Assembly (NCBI RefSeq): GCF_002283365.1
Contig: NZ_MQWD01000001.1
Location: 373,694-437,693, forward strand
Direction of reading: 5' to 3'
DNA: 64,000 nt
Source: Rubrivirga marina
GTDB lineage: Bacteria > Bacteroidota > Rhodothermia > Rhodothermales > Rubricoccaceae
The position numbers and the translations under genes are program-made. The notes under the pieces are model-generated. The model was given only the letters and a program-made list of their open reading frames with translations. It did not search any database and was not told the DNA's origin. Numbering within the stretch: position 1 is the stretch's first letter; each line of letters starts with the position of its first letter. Positions 8,440-17,411 of the stretch are shown piece by piece.

Positions 8440-8862
8440 TCAGACGTACCGCGTCGTGATCCGGTCGTCCTTGTTCGGTCCGCGAGCCGTCCACGTGACC
8501 ACGACCGCGTCGGCCTCGATGGTGAGGCCGACGGAGTACCAATCCGCGCCGCACGCGTGAGGCGCCCGAGCCGCCCAGTGCGCGCCGTCGGCGTCGAGCA
8601 CGGCCGCGGCGGGGACGCCCTGGCGGACGTGCTCGACGGCGAGGGCCTCGCCGTCGAGGCGCCACCGCGACGCGGCCCGCCAGCGCATCGGGCGCGACCC
8701 GTCGGGGCCCCACACGCCGGCCTCCGAGAGGACGAGGCCGTCCCCGTCGCGCTCGACGCGGACGGCGCCCGTGCCCGAGCCGTGCCAGCCGTCGCCGGCC
8801 CACACCTCGACGTCGGCGCTCCGCGCCGCCGCCAGCCGGGCCAGGACGTCGGCTGCGCTCAT
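8440..8862 (-). CDS. DUF6314-like small beta protein
   Basis: A 140-aa cytosolic protein with no signal peptide. The pattern of a Trp-rich first strand (WAGDGWHGSGTGAVRVERDGDGLVLSEAGVW), a central SRWRLDGEALAVEHV strand and a closing TIEADAVVVTWTARGPNKDD recalls the DUF6314 lipocalin-like family, but I am not certain. ATG at 8862 overlaps the stop of the upstream thioesterase by 4 bp (ATGA), so the two are coupled. No catalytic motif is visible. Confidence 0.65.
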   Translation of the reverse strand: MSAADVLARLAAARSADVEVWAGDGWHGSGTGAVRVERDGDGLVLSEAGVWGPDGSRPMRWRAASRWRLDGEALAVEHVRQGVPAAAVLDADGAHWAARAPHACGADWYSVGLTIEADAVVVTWTARGPNKDDRITTRYV

Positions 8863-9263
8863 GAGCGGATGGGGACGACGGCGAGCGTGCACCGGCTGAC
8901 GCACACGAGCCGCCCGTCGTCGTCGCGGATCTCGATGCCCCAGACCTGGCTTGTCCGCCCGACGTGGACCGGCGTGGCCGCCGCTGTGAGCCGGCCGGCC
9001 TGCATCGACCGGAGGTGGTTCGCGTTGATCTCCTGCCCGAACGCCGTGTGGCCCTCGGGCGCGGCGAGGTAGGCCCCGACGCTGGCGGCGGTCTCGGCGA
9101 GGGCCACGCTCGCGCCGCCGTGGAGGTACCCGAGCGGCTGGTGGTGCCGCGGCTCGACCGGCATCGTGGCGACGACGCGCTCGGCGGACGCCTCGACGAC
9201 CTCTATGCCGAGCGTGGTGCCCAACGTCTCGCGGTCGGGGAAGTCGGAGAGGGACTTGGGCAC
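8859..9263 (-). CDS. PaaI-type hotdog-fold thioesterase
   Basis: A 134-aa acyl-CoA thioesterase of the PaaI/YdiI type. The signature HHQPLGYLHGGASVALAETAASVGAYLAAPEG contains the HGG active-site region and catalytic Glu. The following EINANHLRSMQAGRLTAAATPVHVGRTSQVWGIEI completes the hotdog fold. GTG at 9263 was chosen because it starts directly before the family N-terminus; no ATG is available in frame nearby. The stop overlaps the next gene by 4 bp. The family hydrolyses phenylacetyl-, hydroxybenzoyl- or DHNA-CoA; the substrate here cannot be told from sequence. Confidence 0.88.
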   Translation of the reverse strand: MPKSLSDFPDRETLGTTLGIEVVEASAERVVATMPVEPRHHQPLGYLHGGASVALAETAASVGAYLAAPEGHTAFGQEINANHLRSMQAGRLTAAATPVHVGRTSQVWGIEIRDDDGRLVCVSRCTLAVVPIRS

Positions 9264-9317
9264 GGGCGTAAGAGTCAGGGCGGCACGGGCCTCTAGGGTA
9301 CCCCTCCGACCGCCCCG

Positions 9318-9686
9318 ATGTTCGACGCCCTGCGCGACTGGTTCCTCGGTCTCGGCGCCGCGTACGGCGTCGACCCACTCGTCTTCGGGGCGATCTACGT
9401 CGGCGCGATCCCGCTGTTCTTCGGGTCGCTGGCGTGGCTGGGCAGGAACGTCCGGGCGAAGAGGAGCCCGGTCCTCCCGGTCCTCGCCGCCGGGCTCTGC
9501 TTCGTCTCGGCCTACCTCTACCTCCTCGTCGCGGGCGAGAACGTGCCGCTGTGGGTCTACGGTTTCGTGGCGCTCCTCGTCGCGTTCGGCGCCTGGAGCA
9601 CGGTCCGCTCCATCCGCAAGACGATCGCGGAGGCGAAGGCCCAGGGCCCCGCCCACCTCGGGCCCGAGGCGGGCGGGGCCGGCTAG
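9318..9686 (+). CDS. Small membrane protein, unknown function
   Basis: A 122-aa protein with three clear hydrophobic segments at about residues 20-40, 50-72 and 77-95, and a basic, cytosolic-looking tail. No family recognised. The last eleven residues (AHLGPEAGGAG) are encoded by a copy of the dispersed palindrome, so the C-terminus appears to have been extended by that element. The stop overlaps the convergent gene's stop by 4 bp. Confidence 0.65.
   Translation: MFDALRDWFLGLGAAYGVDPLVFGAIYVGAIPLFFGSLAWLGRNVRAKRSPVLPVLAAGLCFVSAYLYLLVAGENVPLWVYGFVALLVAFGAWSTVRSIRKTIAEAKAQGPAHLGPEAGGAG
9645..9680. repeat. Extended GC palindrome copy inside a gene
   Basis: Best long copy in the window: two 18-base arms with a single mismatch, extending the core with GGCCC-type flanks on both sides. 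It encodes the C-terminal residues HLGPEAGGAG of the small membrane protein and ends just before two convergent stop codons. Confidence 0.85.
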
Positions 9687-10564
9687 CGGATCGGGACGTC
9701 GAGCCGCAGGGCGACCGTCGCGTCCTGCCCCAGCACCGCGTCGTAGAGCGGGACGCGGACCGCGACTGACGGCCGGACGCCTCCCACCGCGACCGAGGCG
9801 CCCAGCACCGCCACAGCGTCAGCGTCGAAGAAGGTGTCGTAGCGGCCGTCCGTGAGGATCTGCCGGCCGAGCACGCCGCCGCTCAGCGTCGCCCGCCCGA
9901 CGGCCGCGTCCAGGGCCGCGCCGTAGCCGAGGGCGAGGTCGGGGTCCGTCGTGACCACCTGGTCCGTCGTGGGCACGAGCAGCGCCGGCTCGGCCCGGAG
10001 CCGGAGGCGGAGCCGCTCGTTGAGGGCCGGCACGTAGGCGACGCCCAGGAGCGCGGCGAACGTGTCGGGGAGGTAGGCCTCGAACCGCTCGGGCGCGGCC
10101 CGGAGCCCGCCCTCCCAGCCGTTGACCTCGTTGAGGTCTCGGTTGGGCGCGAGCGGGACTCGGACGCCGAGGTCCAACGACAGGTCGGGCCGGACGCCGG
10201 CCTGGACGCCCACGTAGGGATTCCCGAGGGCCACGTCGCTCAAACCGTCCGCGTAGAACCCCGAGACGTCGACGCTCTCGGGGAAGTCGTAGGCGGCGTA
10301 GGCCACGGGGAGCTCCGCGACGGCCGTGAGGCGGCGGCCCACCGGGACACGCGCGCCAAGCACGAGCGCCGTCGACACGATGCCGAGCTCACCGTCTTCG
10401 ATCAGCTGACCGTCGACGTCGGTCGTCGTGATGCCGAGGTCGTCGCCGACCGCGTAGAGGAGGTCCACGGAAACCGACGGACCGGCGGGCGGGGTGGGCC
10501 AGCCGCCGGGCTGGGCGGACGCGGCCGAGGCGGCGAGGACGAGGGCGAGGACGGAGAGACGCAT
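9683..10564 (-). CDS. Outer-membrane beta-barrel protein, unknown function
   Basis: A 293-aa exported protein with signal peptide LSVLALVLAASAASAQ, followed by about twelve amphipathic strands such as LDLGVRVPLAPNRDL and RLRLRLRAEPALLVP. The layout resembles small transporter-type or DUF3570/DUF481-like barrels, but I cannot name a family. It ends with strand ATVALRLDVPIR. ATG at 10564 directly precedes the signal peptide. The 3' end overlaps the convergent small membrane protein gene by 4 bp. Confidence 0.7.
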   Translation of the reverse strand: MRLSVLALVLAASAASAQPGGWPTPPAGPSVSVDLLYAVGDDLGITTTDVDGQLIEDGELGIVSTALVLGARVPVGRRLTAVAELPVAYAAYDFPESVDVSGFYADGLSDVALGNPYVGVQAGVRPDLSLDLGVRVPLAPNRDLNEVNGWEGGLRAAPERFEAYLPDTFAALLGVAYVPALNERLRLRLRAEPALLVPTTDQVVTTDPDLALGYGAALDAAVGRATLSGGVLGRQILTDGRYDTFFDADAVAVLGASVAVGGVRPSVAVRVPLYDAVLGQDATVALRLDVPIR

Positions 10565-10708
10565 CGAGGAGGGAGTGGGCGAAGGCCCGCACCGTGGGGC
10601 GGCGTTCGGGCGGCCCTCCAACGCCGACAGCCCTGCGGGTTCCCGGCGCGCGTACGCCGTCGCACCCCGGGTCCGGGGCGCGCTGTGGTCGCACGCCGGA
10701 CGTCGGCA

Positions 10709-11881
10709 TCAGGAGGCGCCCAGCGGCGATCCGGGGCCGTTCCAGGGGACACCGAAGTACCTGGCCACGTCGGCCGCGTGAGCGGCGAACGTGGGGTGCG
10801 TGCCGAGGTCGGCCGCCTCGGTGGCGCCGCGGACGTAGCGGAGGACCGGGACGCGCTCGCGCGTGTGGTCGGAGCCCGGGTACGTCGGGTCGTTGCCGTG
10901 GTCGGCCGTGAGCGTGAGGACGGCGCCCTCGGGGAGGGCGGCCTCCAACTCGGGCAGCGCCGCGTCGAAGGCCTCCAGCGCGCGGGCGTAGCCCACGGCG
11001 TCGGAGCGGTGGCCGTAGAGCTCGTCGAAATCGACGAGGTTGGTCCAGACGAACGTCGGCTCGCCGGACGCCGCGGCCTCGCGGATGGCGGCGAGCGTCT
11101 TCCGGACGCCGTCGTCGTTGCCGGCCGTCTTGACCTCCTCGTCCACGCCCTGCCCGCCGAACAGGGACGCCACCTTCCCCACGCAGACCGTCCGCACGCC
11201 CGCGTCCCGGAGCACGTCGAGGAGCGTCGGGCCGGTGGGCAGGAGCGAGAAGTCCCTCCGCTTCGCCGAGATCCGCTCGTAGGTGCCGGCCTCGCCCGCG
11301 AACGGCCGCGCGATGACGCGCCCGACGGCGTGCGCCCCCACCATCACCTCGTCCCGCGCGACTCGGCACAGCCGGTACTGTTCCTCCAGGGGAATCGTCC
11401 CGACGTGCGCCGCGATCTGAAAGACGCTGTCGGCGGAGGTGTAGACGATGGGCTGGCCCGTCCGCTCGTGCTCCCCTCCTAGCTCCGCGATGATGGCGGT
11501 GCCGGAGGCGGGCTTGTTGCCGAGGACGCCGTCGACGCCGGCCCGCTCGCAGAACGCGGCGATCACCTCAGGCGGGAAGCCGTCGGCGTACGTCGGGAAC
11601 GGCTGCTCCAGGACGAGACCGGCGAGGGCCCAGTGCCCGGTCGTCGAGTCCTTGCCGGCGGCGCGCTCCGTCATCCGTCCCCACGACGCCGCGGGTGCCT
11701 CCGCCTCGGGGAGCCCGTCGACGAGGCGGCCGAGGCCCCAGCATGTGAGGTTCGGGAGATCGGGGCGCTGCTGGCGGACGACGTGGCCGAGCGTGTCGGC
11801 CCCGGCGTCGCCGTAGGCCGCGGCGTCCGGCGCGTCGCCGACGCCGGCGCCGTCGAGGATGATCGTGACGTAGAGGGACAT
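10709..11881 (-). CDS. deoB: Phosphopentomutase
   Basis: Interconverts (deoxy)ribose-1-phosphate and (deoxy)ribose-5-phosphate in nucleoside salvage; a cytosolic, Mn-dependent enzyme of the alkaline-phosphatase superfamily. Signatures are the N-terminal metal site IILDGAGVGDAPDA, the activation loop AGKDSTTGHW, NLVDFDELYGHRSD, and the second metal site TADHGNDPTYPGSDHTRE. Length 390 aa is normal. ATG at 11881 begins MSLYVTIILDGAG as in homologues. The frame stays open further upstream through a heptamer repeat that reads NSELRTP, which I take to be leader, not coding. No other deo gene is adjacent. Confidence 0.95.
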   Translation of the reverse strand: MSLYVTIILDGAGVGDAPDAAAYGDAGADTLGHVVRQQRPDLPNLTCWGLGRLVDGLPEAEAPAASWGRMTERAAGKDSTTGHWALAGLVLEQPFPTYADGFPPEVIAAFCERAGVDGVLGNKPASGTAIIAELGGEHERTGQPIVYTSADSVFQIAAHVGTIPLEEQYRLCRVARDEVMVGAHAVGRVIARPFAGEAGTYERISAKRRDFSLLPTGPTLLDVLRDAGVRTVCVGKVASLFGGQGVDEEVKTAGNDDGVRKTLAAIREAAASGEPTFVWTNLVDFDELYGHRSDAVGYARALEAFDAALPELEAALPEGAVLTLTADHGNDPTYPGSDHTRERVPVLRYVRGATEAADLGTHPTFAAHAADVARYFGVPWNGPGSPLGAS

Positions 11882-11882
11882 C

Positions 11883-11924
11883 GGAGTTCGGAGTTCGGAG
11901 TTCGGAGTTCGGAGTTCGGAGTTC
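11883..11924. repeat. Six tandem GGAGTTC heptamers before deoB
   Basis: Six perfect 7-bp units end one base before the deoB start codon (deoB reads the complement, GAACTCC). Being seven bases long, a change in copy number would shift any frame through it and change leader length, so it is a candidate slippage site. Confidence 0.9.
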
Positions 11925-12042
11925 GAAAGGTGCCGGCCGGCAAGCGTGGACGCCAACCGGGCGGGCCGAAAGCTGGCGGAACTTTCCCCACGCCGACGCG
12001 CCCCTCTCTTACCCTGAGCCGCCCGCCCCGCTCCCTCCGCTC

Positions 12043-13086
12043 GTGACGCCCCCCGACCTCCCGCCCATCCTCGCCATCGAGACGTCGTGCGATGACACGG
12101 CCGCGGCCGTCTGGGCCGACGGGCGGCTGGCGTCGAGTGTCGTCGCCGGGCAGCGGGTGCACGAGGGGTTCGGCGGCGTCGTCCCCGAGCACGCGAGCCG
12201 GGCCCACGAGCGGCTGATCGTGCCGACGATCGAGGCCGCGCTGGCGGAGGCCGGCCTCGGCATGGCCGACCTCGGCGCCGTCGCCGTGACGGTCGGGCCC
12301 GGGCTGGCCGGGTCGCTGCTCGTCGGCCTCAGCGCTGCTAAGGGCATCGCGCTCGGCCGCGGGCTGCCGCTTCTCGGCGTGAACCACCTCGAAGGGCACG
12401 TCTATTCGGTGATGATCGAGGAGCCCCGGCCATCGCTCCCGTTTCTGTGTCTGACGGTCTCGGGTGGGCACACGCTCCTCACGCTCGTCCGCGAGGGCTT
12501 TGCCCACGAGGAGCTCGGGCGGACGCGCGACGACGCGGCCGGCGAAGCGTTCGACAAGGTGGCGAAGCTCCTCGGTCTCCCCTACCCCGGCGGCCCCCAC
12601 ATCGACCGGCTCGCGGCCGAGGGCGACGCCGCATTTCTCGACCTCCCGTCGCCGCGCCTCGGGCCGAAGGGTCGCCGCGGGGACGCCCTCTTCGACCTCT
12701 CGTTCTCCGGCATCAAGACGGCCGTCCGCTACTGGATCGCCGACCTCCCCGAGGCGGACCGGGTCGGGATCGTCGAGCGCCATCGCGCCGACGTGGCGGC
12801 CTCATTCCAGCGCGTCGTGGTCGAGTCGCTGGTCGAGGGCGTTCGCCAGGCCGTCGAGGAGACGGGGGTACGGGCCGTCGCCGTCGTCGGCGGCGTCTCG
12901 GCCAACTCCGGCCTCCGTCGGGCCGTCACCGAGGCGGGCGCGGCCGACGGCTTCGACGTGTTCGTCCCAGACCTCCAGCACTCGGTCGACAACGCGGCCA
13001 TGATCGCTGTGACGGCCGCCTACAAGTGGGCGGCCGGCGAGACGTCCGACCTGTCGGTGGGCGCGACGCCGAGCCTGGCATTGTAG
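12043..13086 (+). CDS. tsaD: tRNA N6-adenosine threonylcarbamoyltransferase TsaD
   Basis: Transfers threonylcarbamoyl from TC-AMP to A37 of ANN-decoding tRNAs, with TsaB and TsaE. ASKHA-fold signatures: AIETSCDDTAAAV, PEHASRAH, the metal site NHLEGH (His115 and His119), SGGHTLL, GEAFDKVAKLLGLPYPGGP, SFSGIKTAVRYW and GGVSANSGLR, then HSVDNAAMIAVTA with the C-terminal Asp. Length 347 aa is typical. The GTG start at 12043 follows a C/T-rich leader. It is divergent from deoB; tsaB and tsaE are not in the window. Confidence 0.96.
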   Translation: MTPPDLPPILAIETSCDDTAAAVWADGRLASSVVAGQRVHEGFGGVVPEHASRAHERLIVPTIEAALAEAGLGMADLGAVAVTVGPGLAGSLLVGLSAAKGIALGRGLPLLGVNHLEGHVYSVMIEEPRPSLPFLCLTVSGGHTLLTLVREGFAHEELGRTRDDAAGEAFDKVAKLLGLPYPGGPHIDRLAAEGDAAFLDLPSPRLGPKGRRGDALFDLSFSGIKTAVRYWIADLPEADRVGIVERHRADVAASFQRVVVESLVEGVRQAVEETGVRAVAVVGGVSANSGLRRAVTEAGAADGFDVFVPDLQHSVDNAAMIAVTAAYKWAAGETSDLSVGATPSLAL

Positions 13087-13157
13087 GCGTTGCGCGGAGC
13101 GGCTGATTCCCGGCTCCTCAGCACACGTCGGCGGCGCACCGAGCGATCTTGGCGCCG

Positions 13158-13502
13158 ATGCTCGCCGTTCTCCTCGCCCTGCTCTCCGCCCTCGCCGGCG
13201 TCTCCCCGAGCGGGATGGCCGACGACTTCGCGGAGGGCGCCGAGGTCGTATCCGTCGCCCACCCCGCCGACGCGTGCTGCGGGGTCGTGGGCGAGAACCC
13301 GGAGCACCCGTGCACGCCCGGCGAGCCGTGCACACCGGCCGGCGGGTGCTGCGCGTGCGCCTCGTGCGGCCAGCGGGTACTGAGCACGCCGCCGACGCCG
13401 CGGCCCGACGTGGCGGCCTCCGCCACGCGACACGCGGTGCCTTCGGCGGGGCCCACGGGCACCGACGCGGTCGGGGCCGTCTGGCATCCGCCGCGGGGGT
13501 AA
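13158..13502 (+). CDS. Cys-rich exported small protein, probable metal-linked
   Basis: A 114-aa protein with an N-terminal hydrophobic segment (MLAVLLALLSALAGV) followed by a cysteine cluster CCGVVGENPEHPC, then CTPGEPC, then GGCCACASCGQ, ten cysteines within about 40 residues. The rest is Pro/Ala-rich. The pattern recalls small Cys-rich proteins encoded beside TonB receptors in Bacteroidota metal-uptake loci (the DUF6660/HYC_CC_PP type), though I cannot assign it firmly. It lies about 100 bases upstream of a TonB receptor of the matching type. A role in copper or zinc binding or sensing is an inference. Confidence 0.6.
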   Translation: MLAVLLALLSALAGVSPSGMADDFAEGAEVVSVAHPADACCGVVGENPEHPCTPGEPCTPAGGCCACASCGQRVLSTPPTPRPDVAASATRHAVPSAGPTGTDAVGAVWHPPRG

Positions 13503-13518
13503 CCGTCGACTCCGACGG

Positions 13519-13537
13519 CCGGGCGCGTCGCGCCCGG
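13519..13537. promoter_or_regulatory. Perfect hairpin between Cys-rich gene and TonB receptor
   Basis: CCGGGCGCG, one base, then its exact complement. It begins 17 bases after the Cys-rich gene's stop and has no T-run. It could be a 3' end or a leader structure of the TonB receptor mRNA. Confidence 0.5.
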
Positions 13538-13603
13538 TCCTCCCGCCGTGTTTCTGCCAGACCTCCGCCCCGCGCCGTTCGCGCCCGAGGCGGCCCCCGC
13601 CCC

Positions 13604-15790
13604 ATGATGTCCCCCCTCCGGCCCCTCCTCGGGCCCGTTCTCCTGCTGCTGGCCATCGCCAGCGCCCCCGTCGCCGCCCAGCACGCACTCACCGTCCGCG
13701 TGACCGACGAGCACTCCGGCGCCCCACTCCCGGGCGCCACCGTCGTCGTCGATGACGCCGCCCCACCGGTGGGCGCCTCCACCGACGCCGACGGGCTCGC
13801 GCGCCTGACCGGCCTCCCCGTCGGCGACCTCGCCCTCACCGTCTCGTTCGTCGGCTACCAGCCGGCCCGCCTCCTCGTCACGGTCCCGCACGAAGGGGGC
13901 CCTCTCGACGTGGCCCTCGAAGAGGACGAGGAGGCGCTCGGCGACGTCGTCGTGGCCGCGACGCGGACGAGCCGGACCATCGCCGACCTCCCCACGCGCG
14001 TCGAGACGATCGCGGGGGAGGAGATCGACGAGAAGATCTCGATGGAGCCCTCCAACATCACGATGCTCCTCAACGAGTCGCCGGGGATCGCCGTCCAGCA
14101 GACGTCGGCGGTCTCGGGCAACGCGTCGATCCGCATCCAGGGCCTCGACGGCCGCTACACCCAGTTGCTCAAGGACGGCTTCCCGCTCTACGGCGGCTTC
14201 TCGGGCGGCCTCTCGCTCCTCCAGGTCCCGCCGCTCGACCTCCGCCAGGTCGAGATCGTCAAGGGACCGGCCTCGACGCTCTACGGCGGCGGCGCCATCG
14301 CGGGGCTCGTCAACCTCGTCACGCGGACGCCGCGGCTCGGCGCGCCGGAGCGGTCGGTGCTGGTCAACGCGACGAGCGCCGGGGGCACCGACGTGGGGGC
14401 CTTCCTCTCGGGCCGCAGCGAGCGCCTCGGGTACACGCTCCTCGCGTCAGCCAACCGCCAGGGCGCCTACGACGGCGACGGCGACGCCTTCACCAACCTC
14501 CCGCGGACGCGGCGGCTCACCGTCGCCCCGCGCGGCTACGTCTATCCCTCCGACGCGACGACGCTGTGGCTCGGCGTGACGGGGACGGTCGAGGACCGCG
14601 AGGGTGGCGACCTCGCGGTGATCGAGGACGGCGCCGACGGCTACGCCGAGCGGAGCGAGAGCCTTCGGATCACGTCGCAGGCCCGTCTCGACCACGCGCT
14701 GTCCGACCGCGCGACGATCACGCTCAAGCAGAGCACGAGCCACTTCGACCGGAGCGTCGCGCGGCCGGGCTACCGCTTCGAGGGCACCCAGACGGCGACC
14801 TACGCCGAGGCCTCGGCCCTCCTCGGCCTCGACGCCCACGACCTCGTGGTCGGGATCGACCTCCGGACCGACGCCTTCGACCAGCAGAGCGCGGCCGACC
14901 CGGCGATCGACGACGCCCAGCTCACGGCGGGCGCCTTCGTGCAGGACACGTGGGACGTGACCGACCGGCTGGCCGTCGAGCTCGGCCTCCGCGGCGACCT
15001 CAGCGAGGACCACGGGGCGTTCGTGCTGCCCCGCGCCTCGGCGCTCGTCCGCCTGGCGGAGGGCGTGGCACTGCGCGCGACGGGCGGCCTCGGCTACAAG
15101 ACGCCAACCGTGTTCCTGGAGCCGTCCGAAGGGCGGGCGTTCGAGGGCGTCCTCCCCCTCGGCGACGACATTGAGGCCGAGACGTCGGCCGGCGGGACCG
15201 TGGACCTCAATGTCCGGACGGTGCTCGGCGGGCGCGTCTCGCTGTCGTTCAACCAGGCCGTCTTCCTGACCCGCCTCGCCGACGCCCTCGTCCCCACCGA
15301 CGCCGGGGCGGGCCTGATCCGCTACCGAAACGCCGATGGCCCCGTCCTCACGCGCGGGACGGAGACGAACGCGCGGTTCGGGCTCGGCGACCTCAAGCTG
15401 TTCCTGGGCTACGTCTACCTCGACGCGACGGAGACCGTCCCCGGTGGCGACACGCGGCGGGAGGTCCCGCTCACGCCGGCCCACAAGACGTACTCCGTCC
15501 TCGTGTGGGAGCGGCACGGGCGGGGCCGGGTCGGGCTCGAGGCCTACTACACCAGCGCCCAGCGGCTCCCCGACGGCGAGCGGACGGAGGGCTACTGGGT
15601 GACGGGGATCATGGGCGAGTGGCGCGTGGGCCCGGCCCGCGTGTTCCTCAACCTGGAGAACCTCCTCGACACCCAGCAGACGAACTACGGCCCGGTCGTC
15701 GTCGGCCCCCGCGCGACGCCGACGTTCGCCGACATCTGGGCGCCGACCGACGGGTTCATCGCCAACGGCGGCGTCAAGCTGTCGCTGTAA
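13604..15790 (+). CDS. TonB-dependent receptor (metal-type)
   Basis: A 728-aa outer-membrane active transporter. Signal peptide to about residue 25, CarboxypepD_reg-like domain (about 26-105; LTVRVTDEHSGAPLPGATVVV), TonB-box-like region, plug domain (about 125-235; SIRIQGLDGRYTQLLKDGFPLYGGFSGG and VEIVKGPASTLYGGGAIAGLVN), then a 22-strand barrel to the end. The plug region with EEIDEKISMEPSNITMLL resembles receptors found beside Cys-rich metal proteins, and a Cys-rich gene lies directly upstream; copper or zinc is therefore plausible but inferred. ATG at 13604 precedes the signal peptide; a second ATG follows at 13607. A strong hairpin terminates the gene. Confidence 0.9.
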   Translation: MMSPLRPLLGPVLLLLAIASAPVAAQHALTVRVTDEHSGAPLPGATVVVDDAAPPVGASTDADGLARLTGLPVGDLALTVSFVGYQPARLLVTVPHEGGPLDVALEEDEEALGDVVVAATRTSRTIADLPTRVETIAGEEIDEKISMEPSNITMLLNESPGIAVQQTSAVSGNASIRIQGLDGRYTQLLKDGFPLYGGFSGGLSLLQVPPLDLRQVEIVKGPASTLYGGGAIAGLVNLVTRTPRLGAPERSVLVNATSAGGTDVGAFLSGRSERLGYTLLASANRQGAYDGDGDAFTNLPRTRRLTVAPRGYVYPSDATTLWLGVTGTVEDREGGDLAVIEDGADGYAERSESLRITSQARLDHALSDRATITLKQSTSHFDRSVARPGYRFEGTQTATYAEASALLGLDAHDLVVGIDLRTDAFDQQSAADPAIDDAQLTAGAFVQDTWDVTDRLAVELGLRGDLSEDHGAFVLPRASALVRLAEGVALRATGGLGYKTPTVFLEPSEGRAFEGVLPLGDDIEAETSAGGTVDLNVRTVLGGRVSLSFNQAVFLTRLADALVPTDAGAGLIRYRNADGPVLTRGTETNARFGLGDLKLFLGYVYLDATETVPGGDTRREVPLTPAHKTYSVLVWERHGRGRVGLEAYYTSAQRLPDGERTEGYWVTGIMGEWRVGPARVFLNLENLLDTQQTNYGPVVVGPRATPTFADIWAPTDGFIANGGVKLSL

Positions 15791-15796
15791 ACAGAT

Positions 15797-15828
15797 GGGG
15801 CCGGCTCCCGTCCGTGGGAGCCGGCCCC
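15797..15828. terminator. Strong hairpin after TonB receptor
   Basis: GGGGCCGGCTCCC, a six-base loop, then the perfect 13-base complement, starting six bases after the TonB receptor stop. There is no T-run, so it may stop convergent transcription or protect the 3' end rather than act as a classical intrinsic terminator. Confidence 0.65.
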
Positions 15829-15835
15829 GGCGTCG

Positions 15836-15870
15836 GCCCCTCCGCCTCGGTGCCGAGGCAGGCGGGGTCA
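15836..15870. repeat. GC palindrome copy between TonB receptor and sulP
   Basis: CCGCCTCGG, TG centre, CCGAGG with an inserted CA in the right arm. Its right end runs into the sulP stop codon, so here it sits at the 3' ends of two convergent genes, next to a second, unrelated hairpin. Confidence 0.8.
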
Positions 15871-17385
15871 GTGGCCGCCGGCGAGGGCGAGCGCGTTCGG
15901 CTTGTCGTGGATCGCGAGCCGGTCGAGGAGGGACTGGCTCTGCTCGTTGAGCCCGACGACCTCGAACGCGACGCCGCGACGGGCGAACCGGAGCGCGGCC
16001 CGGTCGATGGCGTCGACGGCCGAGCCGTCCCAGACGTGGGCCGCCGAGAGGTCGAGGACCACGCGGTCGACATCCTCCGTGAAGTCGAACGTGTTGAGGA
16101 AGCCCTGGACGGTCACGAAGAAGAGCGAGCCAGAGACCACGTAGGTGTGCGTCCGGCCGTGCGGCCCGTGGCTCTCCTCGACCTCCATGAACGCGTGGTC
16201 GGCCACCTTGCGGGCGAAGAACAGGGCGCTCAGGACGACGCCCGCCAGCACGCCGATCGACAGGTCGTGCGTCATCACGACGGCCCCGACGGTGACCAGC
16301 ATCACGAACGACTCGCTCTTCGGCGCCTTCGCGATCGCGGGGATCGAGCGCCAGTCGAACGTCCCGATCGACACCATCACCATGACGGCGACGAGCGCGC
16401 CCATCGGGATGAGCACGAGCCAGTCGGACAGGACGAGGATGAACACGAGCAGGAACAGGCCGGCCGAGAACGTCGAGAGCCGCCCGCGCCCGCCGCTCGA
16501 CACGTTGATCACCGACTGGCCGATCATGGCGCAGCCGGCCATCCCGCCGAAGAAGCCCGTGATGACGTTGGCGATGCCCTGCCCGCGCGCCTCGCGGTTC
16601 TTGTTGGAGTCCGTGTCCGTCCGCTCGTCGACGATGGCCGCCGTCAGGAGCGACTCGATGAGGCCGACGAGCGCGAGCGCGAACGCGACCGGGAAGATGA
16701 TCGAGAGCGTCTCCATGTTCAGCGGGACGCTCGGGATCGAGAAGAACGGGAGCTCCGTCGGGAGGGCGCCCATGTCGCCGACGGTGTTCAGCCCAAAGCC
16801 GCCGCCGAGCGTCAGGCTCACCGCCGTGAGCGCGACGATCGCGACGAGCGGCGACGGGACGGCCGTCGTGAGCCGCGGCAGGCCGTAGATGATGGCCAGC
16901 CCGGCGGCGACGAACGCGTACATCACCCAGCCCTGCCCCACGAACTGCGGGAGCTGCGCCATGAAGATGAGGATCGCGAGCGCGTTGACGAACCCGGTCA
17001 TCACGGCCTTCGGGACGAACTTCATGGCCTGCCCCAGCCGGAACGCGCCGAACAGGAACTGGATGATGCCCGTCAGGACCGTCGCCGCGAACAGGTACTC
17101 CAGCCCGTGGTCGCGGACGAGCGTGATCATCAGGAGCGCCATGGCGCCGGTCGCCGCTGAGATCATGCCCGGCCGGCCGCCGACGAACGACGTCGTCACG
17201 GCGATCACGAACGAGGCGTAGAGCCCGACCTTCGGGTCGACGCCCGCGATGATCGAGAAGGCGATGGCCTCGGGGATCAGCGCGAGCGCGACGACGACGC
17301 CCGCCAGCAGGTCGGCGCGGACGTTGCCGAACCACTCGTGGCGGAGCGTGGCGGGGTCAAGGGAAGCGGGGAGACGAAGCGTCAA
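15868..17385 (-). CDS. SulP-family anion transporter with STAS domain
   Basis: A 505-aa inner-membrane transporter. About 10-12 spans carry the SulP signatures [34 protein letters not shown] and [31 protein letters not shown]-terminal STAS domain follows (about residues 410-490; [40 protein letters not shown]). Substrates in the family are sulfate, bicarbonate or dicarboxylates with Na+ or H+; no marker decides here. The start is TTG at 17385, the only in-frame codon matching the family N-terminus. The 5' leader carries two hairpins. It lies downstream of yhhQ on the same strand. Confidence 0.9.
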   Translation of the reverse strand: MTLRLPASLDPATLRHEWFGNVRADLLAGVVVALALIPEAIAFSIIAGVDPKVGLYASFVIAVTTSFVGGRPGMISAATGAMALLMITLVRDHGLEYLFAATVLTGIIQFLFGAFRLGQAMKFVPKAVMTGFVNALAILIFMAQLPQFVGQGWVMYAFVAAGLAIIYGLPRLTTAVPSPLVAIVALTAVSLTLGGGFGLNTVGDMGALPTELPFFSIPSVPLNMETLSIIFPVAFALALVGLIESLLTAAIVDERTDTDSNKNREARGQGIANVITGFFGGMAGCAMIGQSVINVSSGGRGRLSTFSAGLFLLVFILVLSDWLVLIPMGALVAVMVMVSIGTFDWRSIPAIAKAPKSESFVMLVTVGAVVMTHDLSIGVLAGVVLSALFFARKVADHAFMEVEESHGPHGRTHTYVVSGSLFFVTVQGFLNTFDFTEDVDRVVLDLSAAHVWDGSAVDAIDRAALRFARRGVAFEVVGLNEQSQSLLDRLAIHDKPNALALAGGH

Positions 17386-17411
17386 GGCGTCCGGGGGAGC
17401 GTCAAACAGAA

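Noticed and set aside
11883-11924. CRISPR-like array
   Set aside because: Uniform seven-base units without spacers; no cas genes.
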